From positions 930,001 to 994,000 of the forward strand of contig CM066303.1 of NCBI GenBank assembly GCA_033807695.1: a DNA stretch of 64,000 nucleotides, read 5' to 3'. Below are positions 22,892-35,000 of this stretch, in pieces. Below the pieces are notes generated by a model. The model was not told where the DNA came from. It saw only the letters and a list, made by a program, of their open reading frames with translations, and made no database searches. The stretch's first letter is position 1. Each line of letters opens with the position of its first letter. Source of the stretch: Daedaleopsis sinensis (taxonomy: Eukaryota; Basidiomycota; Agaricomycetes; Polyporales; Polyporaceae). Position numbers and translations under genes: made by a program.

Positions 22892-23126
22892 GGTCGATGA
22901 TGCGGAAGAGGGATGGGCGTGATGTGACGTGTGTGGTCACATTCGCCCGCCCTTCCTCGTGACAGGCCTCGGTGAGTCTCGGTACGTAGCCGCCGGCCCT
23001 GGCCGGCCAGACGCGCGCGCGCTTGGGGGCAGGCCTCGCCGGCGAGTTGCGTATAAGCCCAGTCTCCGTTCGACGTCTGCGCTCATCCACCCTTGACCAC
23101 CCTCCCATTGACACTCGACGCCAACG
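22892..23126. promoter_or_regulatory. Divergent promoter of atp14 and inh1
   Basis: The whole 235 bp between the two start codons must hold the promoters and 5' UTRs of both genes. It contains a perfect inverted repeat, ATGTGAC-7 bp-GTCACAT, at 22922-22942, which includes TGACGT as in bZIP sites. It also has CG-rich runs at 23005-23045 and a TATAAG-like element near 23051. Which protein binds is unknown. Confidence 0.6.
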
Positions 23127-23622
23127 ATGCTTGCTAGACTCGCCGCCCGCTCTGCTCTCCGTGCGCCCCGCGCGGCCATGACGCCCGTCGCGGTGCGTTT
23201 CTACTCTGACGGCAACGCGTTCAAGTGAGTGTCGGTTTTTACTTCCGTGTGGTGACGCGTGCGGGATCCTGACGAGGTCCGGCGTTCCACAGCAAGAAGG
23301 AGAAGGCCCATGAAGGTCAGCATCTGTTGCAGACATGAGAGGAAGGAAGGGCGGGGAAGCTGATCGTACGCTGGGTCTTACTTAGATCAGTACGCCCGCC
23401 AGCACGAGAAGGAGCAGCTCGAGAAGCTGAAGAAGCAGGTGCGCTCGACGGCTCCATGTTGATTGCTGTCACTTACTTCGGCGTAACTTCAGATTGCAGA
23501 CAAGAAGGCTGAGCTCGTATGTATCGATTATTGCGTCTAGCGGGGGCCGTTCTCATGTGCATGCCATACAGGAGCGGCTGCAGAAGGAGCACGATCAGCT
23601 CCACGGGACGAAGACGGAGTGA
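23127..23622 (+). CDS. inh1: Mitochondrial ATPase inhibitor IF1
   Basis: Small matrix protein that blocks ATP hydrolysis by F1 when the membrane potential falls. It starts at 23127 with an Arg/Ala targeting peptide (MLARLAARSALRAPRAAM). Five small exons follow. The inhibitory region is recovered across introns as FNKKEKAHE|DQYARQHEKEQLEKLKKQ, then a coiled-coil segment IADKKAELERLQKEHDQL. The end is at 23622. Total is about 82 residues, the normal size. Its identity follows from the KKEKAHEDQYARxxExEQLEKL pattern. Confidence 0.92.
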
Positions 23623-24174
23623 ACGGACATCGCGAATATTTGCTTGCATGTTTCGTCATGGACGCCGTCGCTTGTCGGTGAGCATCGACCCCGTCTTTCC
23701 CGCTTGTGGTGGTGCCAACTCGCTCTCGACAGTCTGTTGCATTTGCGTACGCTCTGTATATCATCAGTACCGCTATAATGCATCTCGACCGCTCCGTCTC
23801 CATCCTAAACATTTCGACGCGGAGACCAGATGATATGCAAGCCTGACCATCGCGCAGGCCTTGGGAGATACACCCCCACGTGACATGACGTGTGCGGGCA
23901 ACTTGAGTGTGCCGCGACGGCGAGAAAGGCGCGAAGGCGTAGACAGAGTACGTGAACCGCTATCGCGATATCTGTGGGTGATATTCTCCGACCGGCATCG
24001 TCTCCGTCATCCTGTGGGAGAGGAACGATCATGAGGCCTAGCAGTGAAGTCCCGATGCTGGTGTCGCTGGCTATTTATACAAGGGCGGGGAGCCATCCCC
24101 CCGACGCAGCTTGACCAGCAACCTTCACCATCTCATCTCATAGCGATTTACCTCTCATTAAATATTGAGCAAGA
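23623..24174. other. Intergenic region upstream of aldo-keto reductase
   Basis: No gene is seen. It holds the inh1 3' flank and the reductase promoter, with TATTTATA at 24072-24079 about 95 bp before the ATG and a CT-rich stretch after it. Confidence 0.55.
24072..24079 (+). promoter_or_regulatory. TATA-like element of aldo-keto reductase gene
   Basis: TATTTATA sits 96 bp upstream of the start codon at 24175. It is a reasonable core promoter element, called by position and sequence only. Confidence 0.4.
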
Positions 24175-26080
24175 ATGGCACCAGAGCAGAAGAGCGCGTT
24201 GAACATCGTCATGGTGGGTACGCAGGCGACCTGACGACCCCGTAAGTACTCACAATCAACGGTCTCTAGGGTGCGATGACGTTTGGTGAACCTGGCAAGG
24301 AGGGTTCGTGCATGACCCAGCTGCTTGATTCACGCATGAAACGAACCTTGGGGTCATAGGTGCTCGTGTTCACGACCTCAAAGACGTCGAAGCGATCCTG
24401 GACGTCTTCCAAGCCCACGGACACTACGAGGTCGCATCCCGAATCCCGAATCCGAGCTCGTTGAAGCATCACCAGTACTGATGCAGAGCGAACATCCAGA
24501 TCGACTCCGCACGCGCGTACACGGGGGGGACCAGCGAGGAGTACCTCGGCAAGATGGACTGGAAGAAGCGCGGGCTCGTCATGGACACGAAGCTCTATCC
24601 CAACGCTGTAAGCTCTTGTGCTCAGCTGTCATCAAGTGCGCATCTGCTCACCGGGACCCACAGTCCAACGCCCGCTTGCGAGGTTCCGGGAGAACAATCA
24701 TATCTCACTCGCCCGAGGTGCGTCCTTCTGTCTGGTCACCCACCAGTCGGACGCACGCCTCGCTGACTGCCCCCCCAGGACCTGCGCAAGCACCTCGACA
24801 TATCGCTCAAGGCACTCGACACTGAGTGAGTGCCCGCTCGTCTAGTTCCACGAGACACTGAAGAAACGACGGGCGGACCACCCACGCAGATCGATCGACA
24901 TGTGGTACCTCCACGGTCCCGACCGCACGACCCCGTACGAGGTGACGCTCAAGGCGGTAGACGAGCTCTACAAGGAAGGAAAGTTCAAGCGTTTCGGCAT
25001 CTCCAACTACATGTCGTGCGTCCTCCTCCATAGTTTCACTTTGCGCTTCCAGGAGCGGAGCGATCAGTGACAAGTGAATGTTGACTTGTGACTTGTGCGC
25101 CTCGGCACACAGCTGGGAGGTCGCGGAAATCGTCGGCATCTGCAAGGCGAATGGGTACATCCAGCCGACGGCGTACCAGGGCATCTACAACGCCATCCAC
25201 CGCAAGGTCGAGCCCGAGCTCTTCCCCTGCCTGCGCAAGTTCGGCATCGCGTTCTACGAGTTTAACCCGTGTACGTCCTCGTGCTCTTCTCTCTCTAGCC
25301 CTTCACACAGCCTCATTCTCGAACCGCTTCCAATCTCCGCATCTCGCTCCCGCTCTACTTTCCGCAACCGCGACGGTGGCAGTGGGAGGCGGGTTCTTCA
25401 CCGGCCGGTACCGCTCGCCGCAAGACGAGATCGAGCCCGGCTCGCGTTTCGACCCAAACTCCGGCCAGGGCAAGGTGCGTCTTCATCCCCCATCCCCCAG
25501 CCCCCAGCCCCCAGCCCCCCGGCCCACCCCTCTCCTCCCCCATTCCCCTTCCCCGCTCTGCTTCCTTCGCTCTATACTCCCCGCTCACACTCACGCAACC
25601 GCACGCAGAACTACCGCAGCCGCTACTGGAACGCGCCGTATTTCCGCGCGCTCGCCAAGATCGAGGCGGCCGCGGCCGCGCACGGGCTCACGATGGCGGA
25701 GATCGCGCTCCGCTGGATCTCGCACCACAGCCTGATGCAGCGCGAGCACGGCGACGCGGTGCTCATCGGCGCGAGCAGTTTGCGGCACATCGAGCAGGTG
25801 CGTCGGGGTTCTGTCTCTTCCTGCGGGCTGGTCGGGCTTGCACTGTGACTGGACTGGACTGGGGTGGATAAGACGCTGATGGTGAGCTCCCTTGCAGAAC
25901 ATGGTCGATCTCGAAAAGGGTCCGCTGCGTGAGTTCTCTGCTCTGTGGGGCGGCCGTGGCCGCGGTGCGTTGTATGGATCTGACGTCGTTGCTTCTGGTG
26001 CTGCAGCGGACGAAATCCTTAAGGTGCTCGACGATGCGTGGCTCGAGGTCTCGCCGTACGCGACACCGTACTTCCACTGA
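24175..26080 (+). CDS. Aldo-keto reductase (AKR7, aflatoxin-aldehyde-reductase type)
   Basis: NADPH-dependent reductase with a TIM-barrel fold, cytosolic. It starts at 24175 (MAPEQKSALNIVMGAMTFGE), and the first residues are spread over three mini-exons. The AKR catalytic tetrad can be read: Asp and Tyr in DSARAYTGG, Lys in VMDTKLYP, His in MWYLHGPD. Downstream blocks GKFKRFGISNYMS, NGYIQPTAYQGIYNAIHR, AFYEFNP, GGGFFTGRY and IGASSLRHIEQNM are typical of the AKR7 group. It ends ATPYFH at 26080. About ten introns. The one at about 25475-25607 is C-rich. Such enzymes reduce dialdehydes and other carbonyls. The physiological substrate is unknown here. Confidence 0.9.
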
Positions 26081-26547
26081 AGCGTTCGTGGCGCAAAGGA
26101 GAACTCAGAGAGAGAGGGACACCGCCCTGCGTTGTGTTCGAGCGCACGGTGTACCGAAGGCCTCCAAGAGGATGGGGCATAGCTACCAGAGAAATGTTGT
26201 ATACCGTGATAGGCCGCAGCTCTGTGTGCGTGCAGGTTTTAAGAATGAATGCGGGCCCCGGAGAATTCGAATACTTCGTGAATGTTTGTTATGTACAAGC
26301 CAGGTAGGTGACGTTCGCGTGAGCTCTCATGCTCCTCCTAGGCCCTTCTTACCACTTATCAGACCTCCCGTCTATGTAGATCGCACGACGAGCTACTTGT
26401 GGACCAACTGCTTGCGGCGCAACCACAACGATATGAACATGCCCGGTTGATCGAAGCCAGATCGCAAAGGTGTGCGGGCATCGATTTGGACTATATGACC
26501 CAACATTTTATGAACTTCGGGAGACCAATCCAATCCTCATTGACATC
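26081..26547. other. Convergent intergenic region
   Basis: Lies between the 3' ends of the aldo-keto reductase and CRN-like copy 1. No gene is seen. Confidence 0.5.
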
Positions 26548-29500
26548 TCATTGCGTGTCCTCCGCTGCCTGCGCGTCCCACAACTCCGCTCCCTCATCCA
26601 CATCCTCTGCAAGCGTGACCGTCTTATAGTCCTTGCCAGCGTCCGCAGGGACATCCGAGTCGACCCAGTTGGTGTAATGATCTCGGTCGGGCGAGGTGCA
26701 CGGCATCATCTGCCGCAAGGTCGACCGCATCGCGCTGTCCGTCTTCCTGAACACGTCGCGGGGGTCCCGCATGTTGCCCAGGAGGGACGCCAGGGTCTCC
26801 TCCTCGGTCGGGTCGATCACGTCGAATGTCTCGTGGACCGCGCCTGCGCACCAGAGGTCGTACGCCGTGAACTTGTCGCCCTTGCCCTTCTTCGACGAGC
26901 GGCGATCACGGGCTGGGGGCGGCACAGCCGCAACGCTCGACCGTTCTGATGCGAGCGCACAAACCATGCGCAACACCGGCGGCGCGTCTGTGACCGTTGC
27001 ATCGAACAGGCCGCACGCGTACGGGTTCATGCCCGCGAAGAGTGCCCGGCGCACTGTCGCCGTGTACTCCCTGCTGTTCTTCACCTGGACGAGGATCGCG
27101 GACACGAACTCCTTCGCGAGGACCGTCCCGAACAACACGGGGACGGCGATGTCGATGCCACCGAAGTTGTGAGCACAGATAACAGCCGCGCCGCGAGAGA
27201 TGGAGAGCAGTAGGAACTCTTGGTTGATGCCCTCGAAGCTGTTCACTTTGATGAAGTGGTTGAAGTAGATGTTCGCCGTCTCGAACGCTTCCTTCAGCGG
27301 CTTGTCGGCGCCGAACTGGCACACGGTGGGTTTGGACTCTTCGAGTTTTCCGAACGTCTCGTCTCCCAGAAACGCCCTGAGAAACTGCTCGACGGTGATG
27401 ATCCGCTCCGTCGCCTGCTTGTTCTCCTCAGCCTGAGCCTCGCGTTCGCGAGCATCGACGGTCGGCTGCCATTTCGAGGCATGCACATTGGCCGCCGCGG
27501 CTTCCTGCCACGTCGTTGCCCGGTCGCGCGCATCCATCAGCAATGCCGCGGCCACGATCTCCCCCCTCGTTCCAAGATCGATTTCCGTTTGGGCGAATGC
27601 ATGGTGCAGCAGGTCGTACGGCTGTATCGCAATTCTCCTATTCTCCTTGTGCGACCACCTTGTCTTACCCATGAACCGGTAGGCCGCCTCAGCGAGCACA
27701 GGCTCAGAAGCAGACACGGTGACCACAGAATTGAACCCGGGCGCAGCGTGCAACAACAGCCGCATGTGGTGAGAGACCAGTCTGCGCTCCAGCGAGTTCT
27801 CGCGCCGCTTGAAGTCGAACGGGATCCGGGCTCCTAGACAGGCCAGCAGACCTTCTCGTTCCCCTACTACGGCCAACAGAAACAGATCACGGGTATGCGA
27901 GCACAGCAGCTTGGTCAGAGCGAAGCGGAAGATGCCCTCCCGAATCTCTTTGTCGCCCGCATCGTAGCGTGAAGCGAATCTGAGCAGGCTCTGGTTAGAC
28001 AGCGCAAGAGGGATCGTATGTGGCATGCCCGACTCACAGCGGACGGCCGAGATGGACCATGTGATCTGTAGAAGCGACTTTCTGCAACGGCCATTTGCCC
28101 GCTGGGTCGAATTTCTGGGCCAAGACGTCGAGTGGAGTCAAGGTGATGGGAGCGGGCATTATGCGTCTCGTGTCCATCAACCGCGCTGACGGATCGACGG
28201 TTGGGGGTGGGGGTAATCGTTCGACGCTCCCCGTAGTAGACACGAAGAGAGTGAAGATCGGCCGATGATCGGTAACTTGAAGAACGCGCGGTAGCTCGAA
28301 GAACAGAGACGTACCGGCACACATATCGGTGAGCGTGTGCGCCTCGTCGAAGCAAATGATCACAAGTGGCTCATCGGACCTGGTGGTGCTATGGAGGCTA
28401 AGCAGCCCGACCAGATACAGTGCGGCTTCACGAGTAGGACCGCCAAGTCCTTCGCGAGTATTGATCGTGGCCTCCACGGTTTCCATGTTCTGAAAAGGGG
28501 GCCGAGACGCAGTCATGTTAGAAGATTGAGATAACGAGAACATACTCTACACTCACCTGCATTGCTCTATCGTGTACGTCTTGATAGAATTTGACACGGT
28601 AAGGACCGTGCTGGGTGAATGTCATGCCCTCGCTCATCTTCTCGCGGAATCGGCTCGCGATAATATGCAGTCTATCACCGCCTGAGGGTGGATATGATCA
28701 GCTGATCCCTGGTACCGGGCAAACGACGTACTTTCTTCGACATTCGCCACCTCCTCCGCAACCCGCTTCAAGCGATCATACGCAATGGTGAGCAACGCTG
28801 CCATAAAACAGTGAGCTGTCATCGTCCGTAGATTCCTCAACTCAGCGGTTGACATGTACTTCGACTTCGAAGTTTGCGACTCGAAGTAGGAGAGGGCATG
28901 CGGATCGGACGGCGGAAACGCTAGTTCGAGATTGCAATTGAGCTTCAATATCACTGCACAAAGATCATCTGTAAGCGGAACAAACCTGCCCGACCCAGGT
29001 TGACTGGGATATAGACTATCTTCTTCGCAAGCTCGTCGTTCATTCGCGACTTGCCTGTGCCTGAAGACTGCGTGAACGCAGCACAACTCTTGTAGCGCCG
29101 GTTGAAGATATAGTGGCCGCTTCGTCCCATATACTGGCAGATGGTCGTATAAAGTGGATCTGACGACCCTTTGAACGGCGTGCTCCAAGAGCTGAGGGCC
29201 ACTGCGAGGTGAAATGTAGCGACGTCTGCTGTAATAGGATATATATACTATACCTTCGGACTGCTCCTTGTCAGATGGAATGGTCTGGATACGCAGACAC
29301 TCTGGGACGACATTTGAACCACGGAAAGCATTGAGCAGTGGGGTACTCACCTTCAGCAAGAAGAGCGTCGAGGTCCTGTTTCTTGATCAACTCGATCAGC
29401 TGCGGGCGTTCCTTCAAGAAACCCCGGGCTTGACTTAAGTCAAGGCTGATCCAGGAGGAGCCACTTTTATCCTGGTGTATGTTATCGAGGAGTGTCTTGA

Positions 29501-29669
29501 GGCAAAAAGCAGGATCAAAGTGCATGATGGCCATCTGGAGGTTATTGCGAGTTCTGTCGGAGAACTGAAGGATAGGGTCAAGGCGTGCTTTCTTGGCCGG
29601 ATCTGCCTGACTATCGTTGTAGTACGCCCGCTTCTGCGCGGCGTCGGACTCGGAGACGTGCGGGTCCAT
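26548..29669 (-). CDS. CRN-like NTPase-nuclease protein, copy 1
   Basis: Large protein of the Crinkler-type NTPase family expanded in Agaricomycetes. Seven exons. Exon 1 (29669-29351) encodes the header with QKR...KKARL, a bipartite NLS-like motif. After two short introns comes the Walker A exon (SSGTGKSRMNDELAKK, then IPVNLG). A 32-nt intron at 28954-28985 follows, then FPPSDPHALSYFESQ. The Walker B exon reads LVIICFDEAHTLTD and is followed by FTLFVSTTGS. The long last exon (27990 region to 26548) holds NQEFLLLSISRGAA, FGGIDIAVPVL and ILVQVKNS, consistent with a PD-(D/E)XK nuclease. No frameshift or premature stop is seen after splicing. It is about 935 residues. Only 7 of 492 residues in the last open frame differ from copy 4. 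The CRN assignment rests on motifs. A function in conflict or incompatibility is inference from family literature. Confidence 0.8.
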
Positions 29670-29920
29670 AACTCGGGAGGAGCGTGCCTAGCGTAGTGGT
29701 TGGAGTTGGAAAGGAACAACGGTAAGCGATGGTAGTAGGCGCGCTCGACTCCGGGCGCTACCACGGTCAAGCCCACTTGCGACTCGGACTCGGACCCTAG
29801 GATAACCCACGAGTATATGTATTGTTACAGGTGCACTATGGATACAGGTTCGGACTTTCGTCCATCAAACGTCGGCGTCGATGTCAAGCTATCGTAACAG
29901 AGCAGAATTCGAGCTTAAGC

Positions 29921-30523
29921 TTAGTCGTGCGGCGCACGAGCTAGGCCCTGTGCAGCCGCCTTGCCGCCAGACTCGCGCAGTTCACCCTTCTCGTGCATCG
30001 CCGGATTGTTCGTGAGCTTGCCTGTGACCTGCTCCACAACGTCAGTTGCTGTGACCACCACAGCGACGACCAGGACAGCGTACCTTTTGGGTCTTCCCGA
30101 TGAGCTTGTCGGTCATCTTCGCATGGCCCTCAGGCAGGTCCGAGTTGCCGCCGATAGCGACGCCGCCTGCGAGTCGAGTTGGGTGAGTGAGGTCAAGCTA
30201 GCCATGAATATGGTGAAGGACTTACCTTGGTCGGTGGGCTGGACGTCCAGCGGACGTGCTTCGGTGTGCGCCGAACGGCCCGTGTGCACTGGTGCATCGT
30301 GCTGGCCGCCGCCCATGACCTGGCGCGTGTCGGAGCCGGCACCGTACGTGCGCTCGTGCTGGTCCTGCCACACGCTCGGGTTCTCGGTCACACCTGTGCT
30401 ATAATCTGCGGCGGGCTCGGCGCCGCGTGCACCCGGGAGGATGTCCGAGGACTTGTGGGTGTGGTGCGCGGGCGGGGGCTGGGTCGCGAAAGTGTTGTCG
30501 ATGTTCGAGTTGGAGTTAGACAT
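29921..30523 (-). CDS. CsbD-like small stress protein
   Basis: Three exons. Exon 1 starts at 30523 (MSNSNSNIDNTFATQPPPAH) and is hydrophilic and probably disordered. The later exons encode GGNSDLPEGHAKMTDKLIGK|TQK|VTGKLTNNPAMHEKGELRES, then GGKAAAQGLARAPHD and a TAA at 29921-29923. The pattern of repeated GK, K/T and NPxxxEKGE resembles CsbD/UPF0337 proteins, small general-stress proteins common in basidiomycetes. There are no membrane segments. A TATA element (TATATATG on the minus strand) lies about 105 bp upstream. Molecular function is not established for this family. Confidence 0.75.
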
Positions 30524-30628
30524 GGTGCGAGGGGGTGTGGTAGTGGAAGCTAAGGCGGTGTGGGTAGATGTTGTGAGATGAGTGGGGAGGAATTCGAAAG
30601 TTTGTGCTGTGAGGATGTGCTTAACAGC

Positions 30629-30636
30629 ATATATAC
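30629..30636 (-). promoter_or_regulatory. TATA element of CsbD-like gene
   Basis: ATATATA-type core on the minus strand about 105 bp upstream of the ATG at 30523. Called by position and composition. Confidence 0.45.
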
Positions 30637-30649
30637 GCGTTGGCGGAGG

Positions 30650-32016
30650 GTGACGTCATGGGTCGTCATACTTGTCCAACCACTCTAAAAGGCAGTCTCC
30701 ATCCTTCTCCAACTCGACTTGGCGGGGCGACACCGCTAAACACCACTGTGACTCCTCATGAGTAAGTACTGCGATGTCATTGTGAGCCTCGTGCGTGACG
30801 CGTGACGGACGTGCGTAGTTAGAGACATCATACGTCCGAGTCCGGACTCGTTGAGCAGGATCATAGGGAAAAGGCTGACGTAGAAATATTGAGAGAGGTT
30901 CAATATCAGAGAAGCAGACTGAGACATCAATGGTGGCCACAGGGAGAGGTGGTTAACTGCTTACCGGTGTCATTGGGTCGATGCTGAGAGTCACTACTCA
31001 ACATCCGAGCCGAGATCACTGATCAACTTAGTGTGCCATGCATGAGTGATCCGGGTGAGAAGGCGTTTGTAACGCGACAGTAGTAGGCTCGTGGGGAATG
31101 GTAGGAAGAAATCCGAGATAACAGCGGCTCGAGCACTGAGGCCATATGATATTGTCGTCCTTGAAAAGCTAGGCAGCAATCTGCATTGCGCTGTCCTTTA
31201 GCGGGGACTCGGCCTCGGAATCTTGAAGTTGCTCGGATGTGTTGCGGATGAGGTCGCGCGAAGAATTATCCCGGAGTGCCTGGAAGAATGAACATGACAC
31301 AAAGATGTGGTGGGTCGTCTCCACTGTTCCACAGCCGAACGCGCACAGTGGTGACACATCGCCGAGACGGGAGTATCGGCTTATTGCAGTGTCTAGTTGT
31401 GATGACCTAGATTAGAGCTGAACCACGGCGGAATAGGCGGATGCGGCGCGGATGTACCCTGGTGTACCGGGATGTAGAGGAAGGGTGTGGACTCTTCCGA
31501 ATTGCTCTTGCTGCCGTACGTTGTACCACGGCCCTCTCTCCCACAGCTGTCAGGTATCCTGCGCCCGCTCTGCGCTGCGCATGCTAGCTGTCTGCTCCGG
31601 CCTATGGCCCTGACATAGACGATCTGTCAAACAATCGGATGTTGTAGAATGAACGGAACAAAATTAGATTGGGACGGAATGAGGTGAGTGATGTGGCGAA
31701 CGAAGTGCTCCTCTCGGCCAGGAACGAGTGAATGTTTGAATCGACAAATCCATTGTGCGGACAGTGCTAGTGGAGAGTGAATGTGGGGAGCGGCAGGGAA
31801 TTCGAAATTGGCGAGCAGCCAGGGCGCTTATCATTGAGCGCCCCGCCGCTTTCTTTATCTGGTGCGCGTACTTCACGTGACCCTGTTTGTAGGTAACAAA
31901 CAACAGCGGGATACCGACTTTTGCAACAAAATTGGGCTTGACTCCGACTTCCACAACGAGGAGGGATCTTCGCTGGTCCTCTTTCTCATTCGACTCCTGG
32001 TTTCTTTGCGACCACC
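30650..32016. other. Intergenic region with a LINE remnant
   Basis: Apart from the reverse-transcriptase remnant at about 31000-31530, it holds a 94-codon minus-strand frame (30656-30940) of unknown origin and the RPO41 promoter side. No complete gene is recognised. Confidence 0.5.
31000..31530 (-). pseudogene. Degenerate 3' end of a non-LTR retrotransposon ORF2
   Basis: In one minus-strand frame the translation reads through VQL (stop) SRSSQLDTAIS, then RLGDVSPLCAFGCG and TVETTHHIFVSCSFFQALR. This is the CxxxC...H...C zinc-binding segment that follows reverse transcriptase in many LINE-type elements. Further down, after a frame change, LLLSRYKRLLTRITHAWHTK resembles the usual C-terminal tail of such ORFs. 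Stops and frame changes show it is dead, and the polymerase domain itself is absent. Confidence 0.6.
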
Positions 32017-35000
32017 ATGATCCCTCTCACGCGCAGGAACGCTGCTCGGCGGGCTGCTCTCGTTTCCTACACCCGTCAGACCCTCCCCCGCCCGGCTCGT
32101 CTCTACTCAACTCCCACAAAAAAACTCCATGCTCAGGAGTCCACTTCGCCCGCTGGAGCCTCTGGGACCTCTCACGACTATCCGCCTTACATGCCGACCG
32201 CTGTGCCCCAAGAAATGCGCGGCTTTCTCCAGCGGCCAGCAGCCTACACCATCCTCCCCACACCACTCCCTGACGACGCTGCGAGCGGCAGCGATGACCT
32301 CTATTTCGCTGACTCCTCCACCAAGAACATGGTCGCACTCATGGACGCATGTCTCCATCGCCTCCACGACGTCCCGCGTGCAAAACACTTCTTCGACCAG
32401 CTCCGCGAACTGAAGCAGAGCGACCACGTCCTAGAGCCCCGCGTCTACAACCTCTTCCTCGAGGCCTATCTGGAGATGGCGACGAACAGGGAGGAGATGA
32501 ACCGTGCGAACTGGCTCGAGGATGCCTGGGTCCTCTACAACGACATGGAGTCCGGTCACGAAAAGGTAGCTCCCACCGCGCACACGTACGCGATCATGCT
32601 CCTCGCTTGGATGCGTTTCAACCCGGACTCCAAGTCTCCGGTCCTCCTCAGCGGCGCCAAGGTCCACGACCCCATCTCACTCCTTCGCAGCATCATCAAC
32701 AGGCAAATCTCACCGTCGTCAGTCGTAGCTAGCCGCGCGTTCACGACGGACGAGGAGGCGGTCGAAGCCATCAAAGCGCTCTCGAGGGCTGCAGTGGAGA
32801 TGGGTTTGACGAGCGTCGTTTCTGAGCTTGGTGTCGTGGAGACGTTGGGGAAACAGTTCGAGGATCCGCTGGCAGACGTCCCCGAGGTCGTCCCCGTCAT
32901 GAAGCCGAGGGTCAACGCGCTCACGAACGAGGACGGTAGCCTGAGTGCGATAACAGCGGAGGATCCATTACCTCCGCAGGGAGACGTGCCCTTCAATCTC
33001 GAGACCCTCCGGCGGCACCTGTCGGAAGTCGTCTTTGCGCGGCGCGTCCTGGCAGAAGATGTTGCGCTCCGGCAAAAGATGTTGGAACAGTCAGTATACA
33101 ACGTCGCCGTCGAGCGCATGAAGCATCAGGCGCAGATGATGGACAACCTTGGTCTCCCGAGCAAGGGCCTGCAGTCGAACGACCTGCGAAGTTGGATGTG
33201 GCAATGGCACCAGAAGTTGCAGGCGCGTATCGAGGCGGAGATTCAGAATGTGATCATCGATGAGCGCGTTCTAGGTATGTCCCCCGTCGTTCTCTCTGCT
33301 CGCGGTTGTAACTCCAGTGTCAGTACGGACCAAGACTACCCCGAAAGCCAAAGCGAAGGTGGCGGAGAACTTGTTGAGCCCCTTCCTGCAGCTCCTCAAG
33401 CCTGAGAAGCTCTCCCTGATCACCATCATGGAGGTGATGCATCTGCACTCGTCGGGCGGCGTCTACGATGGGATGAAGGTCGCGCGCGCTCTCCTGTCCG
33501 TCGGGCGTGCGGTCGAGGCTGAGTACAAGGCCGAGATGTGCAAGAAGAACAACATATCGGTCCCCACGACAATCCCCGCACGCGCAGGGGATTCTAGTGT
33601 GTTCGGCGGAGACGGCTATCGCGACCTGTATGCGCGACGGGTCACGGCTCGGAAGTACATGGAGGATGCGGAGGAGTGGACATCGGAGTGGTCGCAGCTT
33701 ATCCGCGTTAAGGTAGGCAGCTTCTTGGTGGACTGTCTCATGGATTCCGCCACTGTGTTGCGGACTATGAAGGACCCGACCACGGGCGAAGAGCTGTAAG
33801 TGGCGGTCGAAAGCGACTCGGTGATGTGCTCACCAACGGACGTCGTCTATCAGGTCCGAAGAGCAGCCCGCGTTCTTCCACACTTACGAGTATCTGCGCG
33901 GTCAACGACTCGGGGTGATCAAATTTAACCCCGCGGTAGCAGAACGCATGGCGAAGGACCCGGTCGCCGAGAACCTACACCCCCGGCACCTCCCGATGTT
34001 GGTGAAGCCCCTGCCATGGCTCAGTCATAACCAAGGCGGCTATATGTACAGTCGTTCGTGGGCCATGCGGTTCAAATCCTCGCGCGAGCAAGAAGTCTAC
34101 CTGCGTCATGCCTCGGAGGCGGGCCGACTCGAACTCGTGTTTGCCGGGCTCGACGTGCTTGGCAGCACCCCCTGGCGCGTCAACCGACGCGTCTTCGATG
34201 TCGTGCTGGAGGTCTGGAACTCGGGTGAGCGGTTCGGGAAGATCCCGCCAGCGATGCCACAGGAGCCCGAGCCCGTGCGGCCCGACAACTACGAGGTCGA
34301 CAATAAGGCAAAGGCCATCTACATTGAGCGTCAGAAGGCGTGGCAGCAGGCGAAAGCGTCCAACCACTCAGATCGGTGCAGCGTCAACTACAAGGTCGAG
34401 ATCGCCCGTGCTGTAAGTGATTGCCATGCTCGCTCGTTGCTGGACGCCGACTATGTTTGACAGTTCCTTGGGGACACCGTCTATTTCCCGCACAACGTCG
34501 ACTTCCGCGGTCGTGCGTATCCCATCCCGCCTCATCTGAGCCACATCGGCGACGACCTCAGTCGCGGTCTGCTGCTCTTCGGGGAGTCGAAGCCATTGGG
34601 CGCGCGCGGTCTGCGATGGTTGAAGATTCACCTCGCGAACTTGTACGGCTACGACAAGGCGAGCTTCGACGAGCGGGTGAAGTTCGTTGAAGATCATCTC
34701 GACGAGATCCGCGACAGTGCCGAGCGGCCCCTCGAAGGGAACCGCTGGTGGGCCAAGGCCGACGACCCCTGGCAATGCCTGGCCACGTGCATCGAGCTCA
34801 AGTCCGCACTCGAGCTTCCCGATCCAGAGGCGTACGATTGTGCGCTGCCCGTGCACCAGGACGGCACCTGTAACGGTCTGCAGCATTACGCTGCCCTTGG
34901 TGGCGACGCGGAGGGTGCGGCGCAGGTCAACCTCGCCGCCGCCGACCGGCCGTCGGACGTGTACACGTACGTTGCGCAGATGGTGGAGAAGTCTATCGCC

